Origin: Conchocele bisecta
Lineage: Eukaryota > Mollusca > Bivalvia > Lucinida > Thyasiridae
Reading direction: 5' to 3'
Assembly (NCBI GenBank): GCA_029237695.1
Contig: CM055279.1
Coordinates: 23,067,919 to 23,131,918, forward strand
Length of the DNA: 64,000 nt
Positions 1-9,249 of this stretch are shown piece by piece (the first letter of the stretch is position 1; every line of letters starts with the position of its first letter). The notes beneath the pieces are model-generated. The model saw nothing but the letters and a program-made list of their open reading frames with translations. It was not told the DNA's origin and searched no databases. The translations under genes and the position numbers were made by a program.

Positions 1-39
1 ATTTATAATAATAATCAATAAATGGAATTTATAAATGGT

Positions 40-168
40 AAGATCTCAAACGAGTTTCCATTTGATATGAAATTTATGAAACGAGTCACGCACACTTTAT
101 GCACCGAGCCTCCATGCGGACGAGTTTCATAAATATCACATCAAATAGAACCGAGTTTGAGATTCTGT
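40..168. repeat. Imperfect palindrome, MITE-like
   Basis: The left half (AGATCTCAAACGAGTTTCC, ATTTGAT, ATTTATGAAACGAGTC) is mirrored by the right half (GACGAGTTTCATAAAT, ATCAAAT, GTTTGAGATTCT). The arms are about 45 bp around a short GC-richer centre. This is seen directly. It would fold into one long hairpin and resembles a small non-autonomous DNA element; no target duplication is clear. Confidence 0.55.
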
Positions 169-1585
169 GTATCACATGACTTCACTCGCCAACAAGCAGA
201 ACACTTTGAGACATCCAATATGTTTCAGTGAGCAGGTGACATTGACTATTTTCGCATCTAGTTGAACATTTCCAGATAGAAAAATGATTTTAATCCTAGC
301 AATAAAATTACATAAATATGTCATAAAAAAGGCTTTTGTTCTTTGTAAATGTTCTAATGACGTCAACGACAAAACATCGTTGATTGTTCGTTTCATTAAG
401 GACGTCATTTGGAATATCTTCATTTTTATTAATTTGACATAACGCTGGCGCATAATATGAATACTTAATTAGGGTCAGTCAATGAAATTCGCTCCAGGTG
501 TTATTACACGTGTGTTATATCACATTTATGAAATGGGTTAAAACACGACATAACACGGTTTTCACTATTTTATTTTTTATTATTCTTTACAAGACATGTT
601 CTTGTCTTGACCAACACAATCAGATACTACATATATAAAAAAATAAATGAAACATGGACATTATGTTTGTAAAACATGTATATGTCCCCGTTACACACTT
701 TTCGACTTTTCGACGTAAATATACACGGACGGACGTAGGGACGTACGGACGCATGGACGGACGAACGTACATACCCTCAGGATCAACGCCATATAACCCC
801 TTGCTATCGCATATGGGGCACAAATACATGAATGAAAACATGATCGCCGTCGACTTGGTAGGGTTTTATGAAGAGTAGATCTACGTGACGGAATACGTGA
901 ACGGGTATATTTACCTGTATCACCTGTTTTGTGTTTTGTTTACGACCGGTTTGTTGATAAATAAGTAGCAAGTTATCGTCTCCAGATTATAAGCAGGTTG
1001 AAGTTTATGCTGAATATTCATGAGAACATCATTCAATATTTACACTGTCCATACTTTCAAAACGCAAACGCCCATTCAACGTATTGCGTTTATATCCCAG
1101 TCTTCAATCTTCAATCTTCTAAGCCCTCAGGCCGAAATAGACACACTTGTACATGTAGTATATTTCATCACTCTTCTTGTAAATGTTCACCAATTATAGC
1201 ACTCATTTGTATTTGTACATGGGGTGCGCACATAATTTAAAATTAACATATGTCACATTTCTTGACCTATAAAGTATAGATAATTTTCCAATGTCACAGT
1301 CATAGATAATTCTCCAATGTCACAGTCACATCAATTAAACATTCACAATAATGACTCACGCACTTTAAACAGACCAAATGTATTGTTCACCACTGTAAAC
1401 GCAACGGCCCATGGTTTGTTTCCTTAAATAAAGAAGTGTGTCCTAGACTTGTTGTCACCGTTTCGTGTGAAGTGAAATATATTCTTTGTAGGAACGTATA
1501 CATGTTGTTCTAGATAAGTTGCACGGATTTGGGCTCTCCTTGCCACCGGCATTCATGAATTCCACCGGTATTTCTGTATATATTT
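169..1585. other. Non-coding flank with small repeats
   Basis: No coding region is convincing here; the open frames are short and lack bias. Visible structure is a degenerate GGACG-type tandem run around 725-770 and two direct copies of a 26-bp unit (AGATAATTYTCCAATGTCAC...) at 1277-1328. A segment near 1360-1430 (TTTAAACAGACCAAATG, then ...CCCATGGTTTG) resembles 33280-33335, so it is probably a dispersed repeat. Confidence 0.5.
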
Positions 1586-1722
1586 AATTAATGGTGTTTA
1601 ACGGACTGCAAATGGCTATAGTCATTTTAGGCGGGTTGATATGGTCGAATTCAAAAATCACCAAATTTACAAATATGTACATAATAATTCAGCTCTGAAA
1701 TTAGAATAACCTCACCTGGGTC
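1586..1722. repeat. Truncated dispersed repeat, 'GTGTTTAACGG' family
   Basis: It begins ATTAATGGTGTTTAACGGACTGC and ends with a CAGCTCTGAAATTAGAATAACCT-like segment. The same start and end recur, better preserved, at about 32206-32475, reversed at 36630-36870, and in part at 29460-29660 and 59930. The copy is internally deleted and stops just before the endogenous element's first gene. Confidence 0.5.
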
Positions 1723-1841
1723 CCGTTTCACTAAACTGCTTACCACTAAAATGTTCGTAAGTGCAAATTTACAACCGTCTGGAAATGTAAATTGATAGAT
1801 TTACATGTATTGAGCATAGGCTCCATAATATATAATTATGT

Positions 1842-2517
1842 TTAATCGGTTATTTCGAGAACGATCGAAATTGGGTAATCGTTCTTTAACTCTTGCGCTT
1901 TATCATCGAGAATAGAGATCTTCAATTCGTGGATATGACCAGATTCCAAACGTTTCATCTCGGGTGTTGGAAAGTCGATGTTCACTGTCTCGCCGAAGAA
2001 ACTGTCACCAGCAGGCACAGTTTTTAGTAATGTGTTCGGAGCCCCGTCTACCACGTTCTCGGATGTACTGAGCTGCATCAAGTGAATGTGAAAATTTTTT
2101 GTGACCGCGAAATCCACTGGTCGGTCTCCGAAATAGGTCCCCGATTTAAACATGCCGTCGTTAGCCGAGTGTGCCTTCTCTAAACCGAGCAGGGGGGATA
2201 GCTCAGTTGTCACGGCTACGGCCCATCCGTGTTCAACCTTGAATGTCACCAACCCATTGATCGTTGAAATTACGACGCTGGCTCGACCCGCAAGTTCCGT
2301 TGCAACAAATTTTTGTAAGTCTCCAGCGCTCCAAAGTCCTGGGGCTAGCAGTTTTGCATCACGAACTCGGACACCATGTCCACTCCCAAACGCGAACCCT
2401 TGATCCTTCCCCACATTTTGCCAGCCTACCGTGAAGGTGCTAGATCTGAGGCCGGCCTTTTTTTTTCTCGGTAGTTGTCGATTGAATTCTGAAGTGTGCA
2501 AGCATCCCTTTGAACAT
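1842..2517 (-). CDS. Penton (minor capsid) protein, Polinton type
   Basis: This would be the single-jelly-roll penton that closes the capsid vertices. The last 90 or so residues carry the family's C-terminal pattern: HIHLMQLSTSENVVDGAP, then GDSFFGETVNIDF, then GHIHELKISILDD and a final PISIVLEITD. About 225 residues is usual for the family. The frame is open from 1842 upstream past 2517 but contains no ATG in its N-terminal half. An ATG at 2515-2517 opens a different frame that would join it only through a shift in the run of nine T (2458-2466), so a slip there is likely. It is divergent from the next gene, with about 34 bp between starts, and is the left-most gene of the element. It is the best-preserved structural gene. 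Function is from family recognition. Confidence 0.82.
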
Positions 2518-2551
2518 TGGTGATAGTAGCAAACATAATATATATGTTTCA
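2518..2551. promoter_or_regulatory. Short divergent intergenic region
   Basis: Only about 34 bp separate the penton start (minus strand) from the next gene's ATG at 2552. The stretch is AT-rich and contains ATAATATATATG, a TATA-like sequence usable in either direction. A shared divergent promoter is an inference from the layout. Confidence 0.35.
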
Positions 2552-3849
2552 ATGGATACCAAGGCTTTTGGCTTTAATTCTAATGCAAAGTACGCGTTCG
2601 GCGGGGTCTACGCCACTAAGGCTGGAGCTCCCCGGCTTGTGCACCCCACTATCAAAGTTAGAGGTTGAACAGGTTTTCAAACCAACTTCCCCGATATCTT
2701 TGAACAATATAGGCTGCCCAAGATTACTACCATGGAGGCTGTGAACGGGCGGAAAGCGACGCCGATGCAGTTTTGGCAGAATCAGCTCAACTTCGCCGTA
2801 TGGTACGCAACAGCTGGATGCGGAGTTTCCTCTCGGGACCATCTGGCCTCGGAGGATCCCTTCTTGAGGGCCGTTTACAACTTTCACGCGTACTACACTA
2901 TTAGGAGGATTCTCAAAGAACAGAAAATCTCTCTGCCGCATGACGACGGCTGGAATCCCATTTCCAGCGCATACGACCGTAGGGCGTTCGAAAGACTGTG
3001 TACCGAATTTGGGGTCCCAAAAGACGCGGACTGGCACCAGAAAGAGTTCTGGTATACTGTCGGTTTAGGTGACGTTTACTTGACTGGTATGGGGTTTGTG
3101 AAGCACCCAAAGGATCCACCACCACCAAAAAACCTAAAGAATACCGACTTCGTGCCACTATTACCACAGTCTTTTAAATCGGCCCACGTTGATTTCATTC
3201 AGCAACCTGCGTGAGTAAATACTGCGTGGGGATCATTTATGTTAGATAAAAGCACTGGATTTACTCATGCCGGGGTTACTCACCTCAACGACTCCATTCG
3301 CACATACGTCTGCGTCATCCTCGGCGCACAGGCGCAAGCGCGCAGTTCTATAATAGGAACCCGGACGGCGTTCGATAGCCAGAAACAGTTCTTGGTAAAT
3401 GTCGAGGACGCCATCTCATCTCCGCTGATGCGATCCAGCGGTATCAAAACGTTTTGCAGTATGCCGGCACCCCAGTAGACTATGTATTTGGAATAGGTCT
3501 TTATATGGCGCCGAGCAATATGATACTACGAGACGACCCGGTTGACGGTTACAATAATCAGATCGTAATCGCCACCGTCAAACAAAAGATCGGTCATAAC
3601 GGAAACGTGAACGCGGATATCATCAAGCTCACAGCGCATGGAACCGATTTCATAAAACCACATGCACCCACCCCAGTACAAAGCACCCCATCAAGTTCTT
3701 TCGGAACTAGTGTCACACCAAGTTCCGCCGTTGTTGACACAATAGGACTTTATGCACCAGGAAGTTCCTTAGGAACTAGTGTCACAGCCAACGAGGATGA
3801 AAACTTAGGGCTCGTCGTCGCTCTCGGACTATTCGCGCTTTGGTTTTAG
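2552..3849 (+). pseudogene. Conserved Polinton protein, unknown function
   Basis: About 430 codons. The N-terminal part is rich in Phe, Gly and Tyr. The centre carries the well-conserved stretch PMQFWQNQLNFAVWYAT followed by AGCGVS, which I recognise as a hallmark of an uncharacterised Polinton/adintovirus gene. The C-terminus has a Thr/Ser/Pro-rich linker with a duplicated block (SSFGTSVT and SSLGTSVT; DNA at about 3691 and 3762) and ends in a hydrophobic segment (GLVVALGLFALWF) that could anchor it in a membrane. Breaks: in-frame TGA at 2666-2668 and 3212-3214, and a frameshift between about 3405 and 3430. The ATG at 2552 is the first in frame. A virion-associated role is inferred only from its place between two capsid genes. 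Confidence 0.75.
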
Positions 3850-3894
3850 GAACTCTCGGGTGGCGAATAGTAGAAGACCAGCGATCGCCACGAT
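3850..3894. other. Convergent gap between two broken genes
   Basis: A 45-bp spacer separates the stop of the plus-strand unknown gene from the stop of the minus-strand membrane protein gene. No hairpin or poly(A) signal was seen. Confidence 0.4.
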
Positions 3895-5143
3895 TCAAGT
3901 CCAAGTATTTTTGGAAAGCCATCCGACCGTTTTTGATAACATAGATAGCAAGTAGGAGACGAGACCCCCAATCAATCCAGGCAGCGCGGCAGCCGCCTTT
4001 CCGGCTAATTTAGCCAAGAGACTGGCGATGGCTTTTAGTTGTTTGTTTACCCATTCTTTGACTCCACCTGGTGTTGGGCCGGGTTGTGGCGCGGGTGCAG
4101 TCGCTGCTCCACCGCCTCCAGTGATAGTTAGAACTAGGGTCGATATAAACATGCCGAGAGCTGTGAGGATGCTTACTATTGTGACACCCTGCTCTCTGAA
4201 CAGAGTGCGAAGACGCTCACCGAGTGTCATCTCCTCGTGCAGGACCCTCAAGATTGTTTCGCGGATCCGACTTATTTGGGTGCGGAGTGCCTCACAGTTA
4301 GACGAGGCAGCCTCCAAGCGAGCTTCTCATTCATCCCGCAACGACCGCAGGCGTTCGGTGATCCGCTCGATAGATTCTCTATCGTCACGGGCTTCCTCCT
4401 GTTTCTTTCTTCTAGCGCGATATGTTCATCCAGCGCCGAGAGTTTGGAGAGGTTAAGGACCAGTTCACCCCGGACTGTTTGCATAGTCTTATCGAGTCCC
4501 CGGAGTTCGCGAAGAGGTAACGGTGGGTCATCAATCGTGCTGAGTATTCTGTCTATCTCGCTTTCGCTGATCTCCATTGTGCGAATAACGTCGGTGGCTA
4601 CACGAAGGTCCTCGCTGAGCTCGATTGTTTCTATCGTGGCGGCTGTTTTCGCCATCGTTTCATCGGTAGACTGTAGGGCCTCTACAGCACGGGCCGGCAT
4701 AATAATTGTTTTACCAGGCTTCCAATCCTTGAATCCGAGTTCGCTCCTTATGATTTGGCCACCGCCCCGGTTGTTTCCGGCAATGCTGTTCAGCGCTAGG
4801 GGTTTTCCGGTCATTGTGTTGACTATTAGGACATTTGATGCATTTAGTCGCAACCTACCGCGCAGATCCAATTTGAACTTGGAGTAGTGGCGGCCTACAG
4901 ATAGGACAGCACCTTCTTCTGCCAAATTGTTGTAGTCACGTTTACAGCTGACTCGAGTAATTCCCGATTTAGAGCAACAATGTTGGTAGCGCCACCTATT
5001 TCCACGCCGGCTGGTGTCTCTATGAAGGTCGTTTCGTCATCGTCGGCACTCTTATAATCATCTCGGTCATCATCATCTCGGTAATCGTCTCGATCGCCCG
5101 CAGTGCGATCGAATTCGTCCATGTTAATGTCGTGACCAGCCAT
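3895..5143 (-). pseudogene. Acidic coiled-coil membrane protein of Polinton
   Basis: About 415 codons. Order from the N-terminus: an Asp-rich acidic head (DRDDYRDDDDRDDYKSADDD); a conserved globular part (FKLDLRGRLRLNASNVLIVN, then GGGQIIRSELGFKDW); a long heptad-like charged region; a hydrophobic segment (VSILTALGMFISTLVLTITGG); a Pro/Ala linker; and a C-terminal hydrophobic region (LPGLIGGLVSYLLSML, then KTVGWLSKN). The gene type is recognisable as conserved in Polintons, with a membrane or virion role inferred. The ATG at 5141-5143 starts the acidic head. Breaks: frameshift near 4915-4925, frameshift near 4400, and an in-frame TGA at 4327-4329. It is divergent from the major capsid gene with a 66-bp spacer. 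Confidence 0.75.
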
Positions 5144-5209
5144 CGTTTCGATGTATTAAACAAAAAACCATAAGGGTTTAAAACGAGTTATTTTGTTTCA
5201 CTGAAAAAT
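5144..5209. promoter_or_regulatory. Divergent spacer between membrane-protein and capsid genes
   Basis: The 66-bp AT-rich spacer separates ATG codons on opposite strands. It has TTAAAC blocks on both sides (GTATTAAACAAAAAACC and GGGTTTAAAACGAG), giving it partial symmetry. Promoter function in both directions is inferred. Confidence 0.35.
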
Positions 5210-6398
5210 ATGTCTTCGAGTCAATACGGCCGCAAACTCAATCCATACCGCTGACTGCGGGAGCCCCTCGGGGCGAAAGGTGTGAGACAGAGCGTTGTTA
5301 TTCGAACAACCCCTCGTCGATCGACCAGAACCAGCAGCTCTTGGCTCGCTTCCCCAACCTTTGAGCTAACGACGTCATTGTGCCGGGGATTGTTCGTCTC
5401 GCTTTCACTATTTCACTGACGTCGACAGATGCGGACCGAACCGTCGTTCAGAACCTGGGTCGCGCCATCGTCAAGAAGACCATGATACAGATTTCTGGTA
5501 ATGAGGTGATGTCGATCGACGACAGCGACGTCTGCCATTGCTACCAGGACCTGTGGAAGACGGCGCAAGAGCGATCGCGGCTGCTTACGGCAACCACTTC
5601 TACATCCCACTCGACTTTAAGTTGCTGGAGAACCACATGCCGTACTATGAGAGCGCTTTGGTGGACCGGCTCGAATACGAACTAACGTTCAACGACTACG
5701 GCCGAGTTATCATAGCCACTGAAATGACATCGACGTATACGATCGACAATGTTTCGCTGGAGTACGACATGGTCACGATGCCCGAACTCGCGTGATTGAT
5801 CAGAACCCAGTACGCCTGACGCGTTGCCATACTTTACGACCGAGTTCTTCGTCATCGCAAGATGACGAAAGACAAAAGCGACACATTATGGAATATTAAT
5901 GTCAACGTCCCCGCACGCTCGATGAAATTTATACTGGTGCTGTTCGAGGAGGCTCGATTCGCGCTCGGGGCTAGAAAAGGCGACAGATTTTATAACCCAA
6001 AAGTCACAAAGGTCGAGGTGACGATCGAGGAAGTCCCCAATCAACTCTACAGCCAGGGCCTTCGCGCACACCAGAAGTGGGATGAAGCCAGAAAGCAGTT
6101 TGCTGCCGGCTCTAAGCGCTCCCCGGTGGTTGCCGTGGTTGCCAAAGACATGCAGCTCTCGGACGTCTCCCTCGCGGAGTTCCTGAATTTCAAGTACGCA
6201 CTATGGCTGGACATGCGAGCCAGTGACGACGACCAAATGCACGGTAGTGGACGCCAAGTTGAGAACGCTAGCGAGGGTGTGACGATCCAGATAGCTAAAG
6301 AGGCTGACGGAGCAGGCGCATTGAACGTGTATTTATATATAATCACAGATGCGCAACTCAATATTGAAGATGGTCGATACGTCTCAGCTTTATATTAA
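5210..6398 (+). pseudogene. Major capsid protein (hexon-like, double jelly roll)
   Basis: This would be the main shell protein of the virus-like particle. Recognisable blocks in order: DVIVPG with VRLAFTISLTS near 5370-5415; NEVMSIDDSDV; PYYESALVDRLEYELTF near 5640; YTIDNVSLEYDMVTMPELA; WNINVNVPARSMKFILVLFE near 5890; YNPKVTKVEVTIEEVPNQLY; FLNFKYALWLDMR; HGSGRQVENASEGVTIQI; and a closing DAQLNIEDGRYVSALY. The C-terminal 170 codons are open. Breaks upstream: in-frame TGA at 5252-5254, 5362-5364, 5793-5795 and 5817-5819, with frameshifts between 5255 and 5340 and near 5555-5570. The ATG at 5210 is the likely start. The last 29 bases overlap the ATPase start. Identification is by family pattern and I am confident of it. 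Confidence 0.9.
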
Positions 6399-6995
6399 AC
6401 CTCTTTGTTTTACAAAGGATGCCCACTCTGCCATAATATGTGGGCAGACAGGATGTGGAAAAACGATTTTTATCCTGGACTTGCTCGAGGGGTCCTACAG
6501 CGATACCTTTCGTCACATTGTGATCCTGTGTCCCACTGTGCGGCACAACGGGACTTATCAGCGGCGCCCGTGGATATGGGACGACCCTGAGGTATACCTC
6601 GTTGGCCCCGGTGACAGGCTTCACGATTGGCTACGTCTTTCATGGAGGGTCCAACCTATACGTGATTGACGACTGCTCGGCCAAAGCGGCGATGACCAAA
6701 AAGAAGGACAGGCTCTCCGAGCTCGCATTTTCTGGCCGGCATGCGGAGCAAAGCGTATGGATCTCCACTCAGAAGTACAACGCGTCCTAAGGATCTGCGC
6801 GAGCAAACGAAATGGGTCGCCCTCTTCCACTGCAAGGACCGAGACTCATTCGATGAATGTCTTCGAGAGAACAACGTTATCCCAACTCGCGAAAAACGCC
6901 TGGAGGTTCGACAGATGCTTTCGAAAACTAAGCACGCCAAGCTTTTGCTAAAGACTGATCAACCAACTGCTTACAAAGTATTAAGTAATTATTAA
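6370..6995 (+). pseudogene. Genome-packaging ATPase (FtsK/HerA, A32-like)
   Basis: This would be the motor that threads DNA into the capsid. A perfect Walker A (GQTGCGKT) lies at 6442-6465, about residues 25-32 from the ATG at 6370, and the Walker B region (NLYVIDDC) at about 6653-6676. Later blocks (LSELAFSGRHAEQSVW, then DLREQTKWVALFHCKDRDSF and LLKTDQPTAYKVL) fit the Polinton ATPase. About 208 codons is normal length. The ATG overlaps the capsid gene's end by 29 bases, as expected for a tightly packed pair. Two frameshifts break it: near 6640-6655, just before Walker B, and near 6775-6790. Catalytic residues are otherwise intact. Confidence 0.88.
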
Positions 6996-7197
6996 GTGCA
7001 GCTTAGATTGTGCTTAACGCTCGTTAGTAACTGCTGAACAATGCTGAACAAATGCTGAGCAATTGCTGAACAATGCTTAACAAATTGCTGAGCAATTGCT
7101 GAACAAAGGCTTAACAATGGTTAACAAAATCATAAGTATCGGATGGTGCGCTTGACAATATGTTAGACTTAAGAGACTAGTCAGAATAGTACTCGAA
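6996..7197. repeat. Degenerate TGCTGAACAA tandem repeat in a gene gap
   Basis: Between the ATPase stop and the next ATG, 7032-7125 holds about nine imperfect copies of a 10- to 12-bp unit (TGCTGAACAA, with TGCTGAGCAA, TGCTTAACAA and GGTTAACAA variants). It is the only repeat inside the element's gene block and lies in its longest plus-strand spacer. It could be a promoter or replication-associated iteron; nothing shows function. Confidence 0.6.
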
Positions 7198-7791
7198 ATG
7201 AACTGCGACGAACTTCTCGATCAGCTAATGGAAGAAACAGTTGTGTCGACCTAAACTGTAGGAGCCGACACGTCTGTCGGCACGACTGCCGATACGAATG
7301 AAAACACGACGCGACGCGAGCGACTAGCTGCGCTGGTTGCTGTGGGACAATCGGAGCAGTATCTCGGTAGGCGTCTCTCAGTTTGTCAGGTGGACAAGAT
7401 GTCAGATGCGGAGGTCGATACAATGTATGCGCGATACGAATCTAGGTTAGGTGCGGAGATGACGAAAACTCTTGGATCGGCGGCTATTCATATGTACGCT
7501 ACCGCTGTTAATATACTTCTCCCTATACCAAACACCGCGGGGTTAATTGGTGATCTAGAGACTGGCCCATTTGTAGGACACACTCTTAGAACAACCTGCT
7601 GCACAATTTATCACATGTTTGGAATGTTCTTAGCTCCGCTGACAACCGCTTTGACCACGGCTAAGCACTGTCAATTTGGACATATATGCCCAGGAACTAT
7701 AAGCTCAGTAAATGATGATGACACAAGACGCATCTGCGAGAGTGACGGAGCTACAATTGGAGATTGTACCGCAGGAACTATCGGAGATTGA
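7198..7791 (+). pseudogene. Conserved small Polinton protein (unknown)
   Basis: From the ATG at 7198 one frame runs to a TAA at 7789-7791, with a single in-frame TAA at 7252-7254. The core (EQYLGRRLSV, then VDKMSDAEVDTMYARYESRL with GAEMTKTLG, then FVGHTL and FGMFLAPLTTALTT with KHCQFGH) is a pattern I associate with a conserved uncharacterised Polinton gene. The tail after about 7695 looks unrelated to the core and overlaps the next gene, so the real stop may lie earlier and be lost to a shift. About 165-195 residues, mostly alpha-helical by composition, with no signal peptide. Function unknown. Confidence 0.68.
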
Positions 7792-8160
7792 ACCTCAGGA
7801 GCAATATCCGATTGCACGAAACAAAAACCCTAAAAGACAGGCAGCTGGGCGGGCAGCGGCTCGAAAAAATAAACAAGATAAAATACTCGCCGAACTTCGA
7901 GAGGCTAAACAGTCGTTTGTTCCTGCTGTTGAAACAGCAAAACGATCGAAGGCAGCTGCGGTTCAATCTCCGATAGTTCATGCGGAGCAATCGGAGATTG
8001 TGATTACTGCTACCTGGATTATACCGTGGGTCTGGCAGTTGTGGACACCATGTATGTGTGGAACTACCTTTTGCGACAACCAGCCGCGGATCCGAAAAAA
8101 GTTACGAAACCGATTGCGCCCCATTTAAAGACTACTCGCGATCCCTTTTATATGCAATAA
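7712..8160 (+). pseudogene. Basic single-membrane-segment Polinton protein
   Basis: It starts at ATG 7712 with an acidic/Glu-rich head, then a strongly basic region (NKNPKRQAAGRAAARKNKQ) and a heptad-like stretch. The frame then breaks near 8005-8015; the following +1 frame carries a hydrophobic segment (YTVGLAVVDTMYVWNYLL) and a basic tail ending at TAA 8158-8160. The NPKR..AGR..A basic block followed by one membrane segment is typical of a small Polinton protein. It begins inside the annotated end of the previous gene and is followed 10 bases later by the next ATG. Function unknown. Confidence 0.62.
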
Positions 8161-8170
8161 CTGTATAGTA

Positions 8171-8404
8171 ATGGCTGAATACGATGGTAAACTAATAGTG
8201 AATGCGGTTTATCACGCCGTGGTGATATCGGGCCTCAGTATCGGGTTTGATCGACTGTCAAAGATGGCCTTCGGAGGTCCCGCTCCCAAGTTTGACATGA
8301 CTGCGAGAGACGTAGGTCTCGTGACCTTAGATGTAGTGGCCGCAGTTGGGACCCGAGATTATCTGGTTAAAGCTGGAATTCTACCTGCTAATATATGGAA
8401 TTAA
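8171..8404 (+). CDS. Small membrane protein of Polinton, intact
   Basis: A complete 77-codon frame and the only clearly unbroken gene of the element. It has hydrophobic N- and C-terminal halves (YHAVVISGLSIGF and GLVTLDVVAAVG) separated by a Lys/Pro/Phe segment, suggesting two membrane-associated helices. I recognise this as one of the short conserved Polinton proteins (pattern DGK.IV.AVYHA, then DVG.VTLDV). Its TAA shares a base with the next gene's ATG (TAATG), a virus-style junction. Function unknown. Confidence 0.75.
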   Translation: MAEYDGKLIVNAVYHAVVISGLSIGFDRLSKMAFGGPAPKFDMTARDVGLVTLDVVAAVGTRDYLVKAGILPANIWN

Positions 8405-8826
8405 TGGCTACGATAGTTATGATGGTAGGTGGAGCGTTGGTGAAAGCATTGACGTTCAGCGGTAGCAACTTTCTATTCTCGAAAATGAACAGCTCGGACG
8501 TGGATGAGGAGCGCAAACGTCACGATTTAGCTGTATAACAACTTAAGAGCGCAGACGCAGCATGGTCACAAAAACGAACCGCCCGTCTGGACTGGATCAA
8601 CGAAGAACTTTGCCGCAAGAATCACGCCGTGCAAACTTTCCGGAAAGTTGACGACGCCATCCGCGAATATGCGCGGACATATCCGCAGAAAAGTATCGTG
8701 CCGCTGGATCCCGAGGCCCAGCTTTCAGATTTGTATGTACCGTCAGAGTCCCAAAAATACCGCGAGATCGTCGTGGGAAAGGTTGCGACAGGTCTCGTCA
8801 GCTACTATATTGCAAAAGAAATTTAA
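8404..8826 (+). pseudogene. Conserved charged Polinton protein (unknown)
   Basis: The ATG at 8404 overlaps the previous stop by one base. A hydrophobic N-terminus (ATIVMMVGGALVKAL, then SGSNFLF) is followed by a long charged helix and a C-terminal part (LSDLYVPSESQKYREI, then ATGLVSYYIAKEI). The frame is open throughout except for one TAA at 8536-8538. About 140 residues. It fits a conserved Polinton gene of unknown role. Confidence 0.7.
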
Positions 8827-8944
8827 TTTTGTCTTAATATAGATGTTAGTTGACGAACTACTATTTTGCAAAAGCAATGATAATAATAATAATACTGCGC
8901 AATTGAACTTTTATTTTGTTGTAATATATATATATATATATAGA
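8827..8944. repeat. Partial tandem duplication at a gene junction
   Basis: The end of the previous gene plus the start of the next (TACTATATTGCAAAAG ... ATGTTAGTTGACGA) recurs about 105 bp downstream (TACTATTTTGCAAAAG ... ATGTTAGTTGACGA), separated by AAT and AT microsatellites (8879-8895 and 8925-8942). The duplication gives two candidate starts for the next gene, ATG 8843 and ATG 8945/8948. Confidence 0.65.
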
Positions 8945-9249
8945 ATGATGTTAGTTGACGAGCTTTATTACGCTCTGCTCGATGTAGGCTACACGGCCCT
9001 TAAACACCGTTTAGTTGGCGCAAAGATTCTCTAGAGACGTGGCGCGAGGACCAACACTCGGCCTCCCTTTTCGCAAAGCGGATATTAGATTCCTCCGAGT
9101 TCCTTCGGAACTCAACCAGTGGCTGCAGTGAAACTTCTAACAAAGGTTTAGTAGTGACGACACATTTACCGGACGATCTGATGAGGGCATGTTGGAGACT
9201 GTTCGATCTACTAGAATACCTCGCATACGATGAACACATACAAGCTTGA
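8945..9249 (+). pseudogene. Small Polinton gene overlapping the integrase start
   Basis: ATG ATG at 8945/8948 opens a frame beginning MLVDELYYALLDVGYTA that stops at TAG 9032-9034. The next frame is open from about 9028 to TGA 9247-9249 and reads as a natural continuation (SSEFLRNS, then DDLMRACWRLFDLLEYLAYDE). One frameshift near 9028 therefore splits a gene of about 100 codons. Its end overlaps the integrase ATG at 9230 by 20 bases. The conserved position suggests a real gene. Function unknown. Confidence 0.6.

Noticed and set aside
2549..3167. Minus-strand frames of 84 and 162 codons opposite the conserved plus-strand gene
   Set aside because: Shadow frames; the plus strand carries the recognisable conserved block.
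7010..7130. Prokaryotic-type origin iterons
   Set aside because: The host is eukaryotic and the element replicates by protein priming at its ends; the repeats may still be regulatory but are not evidence of an origin.
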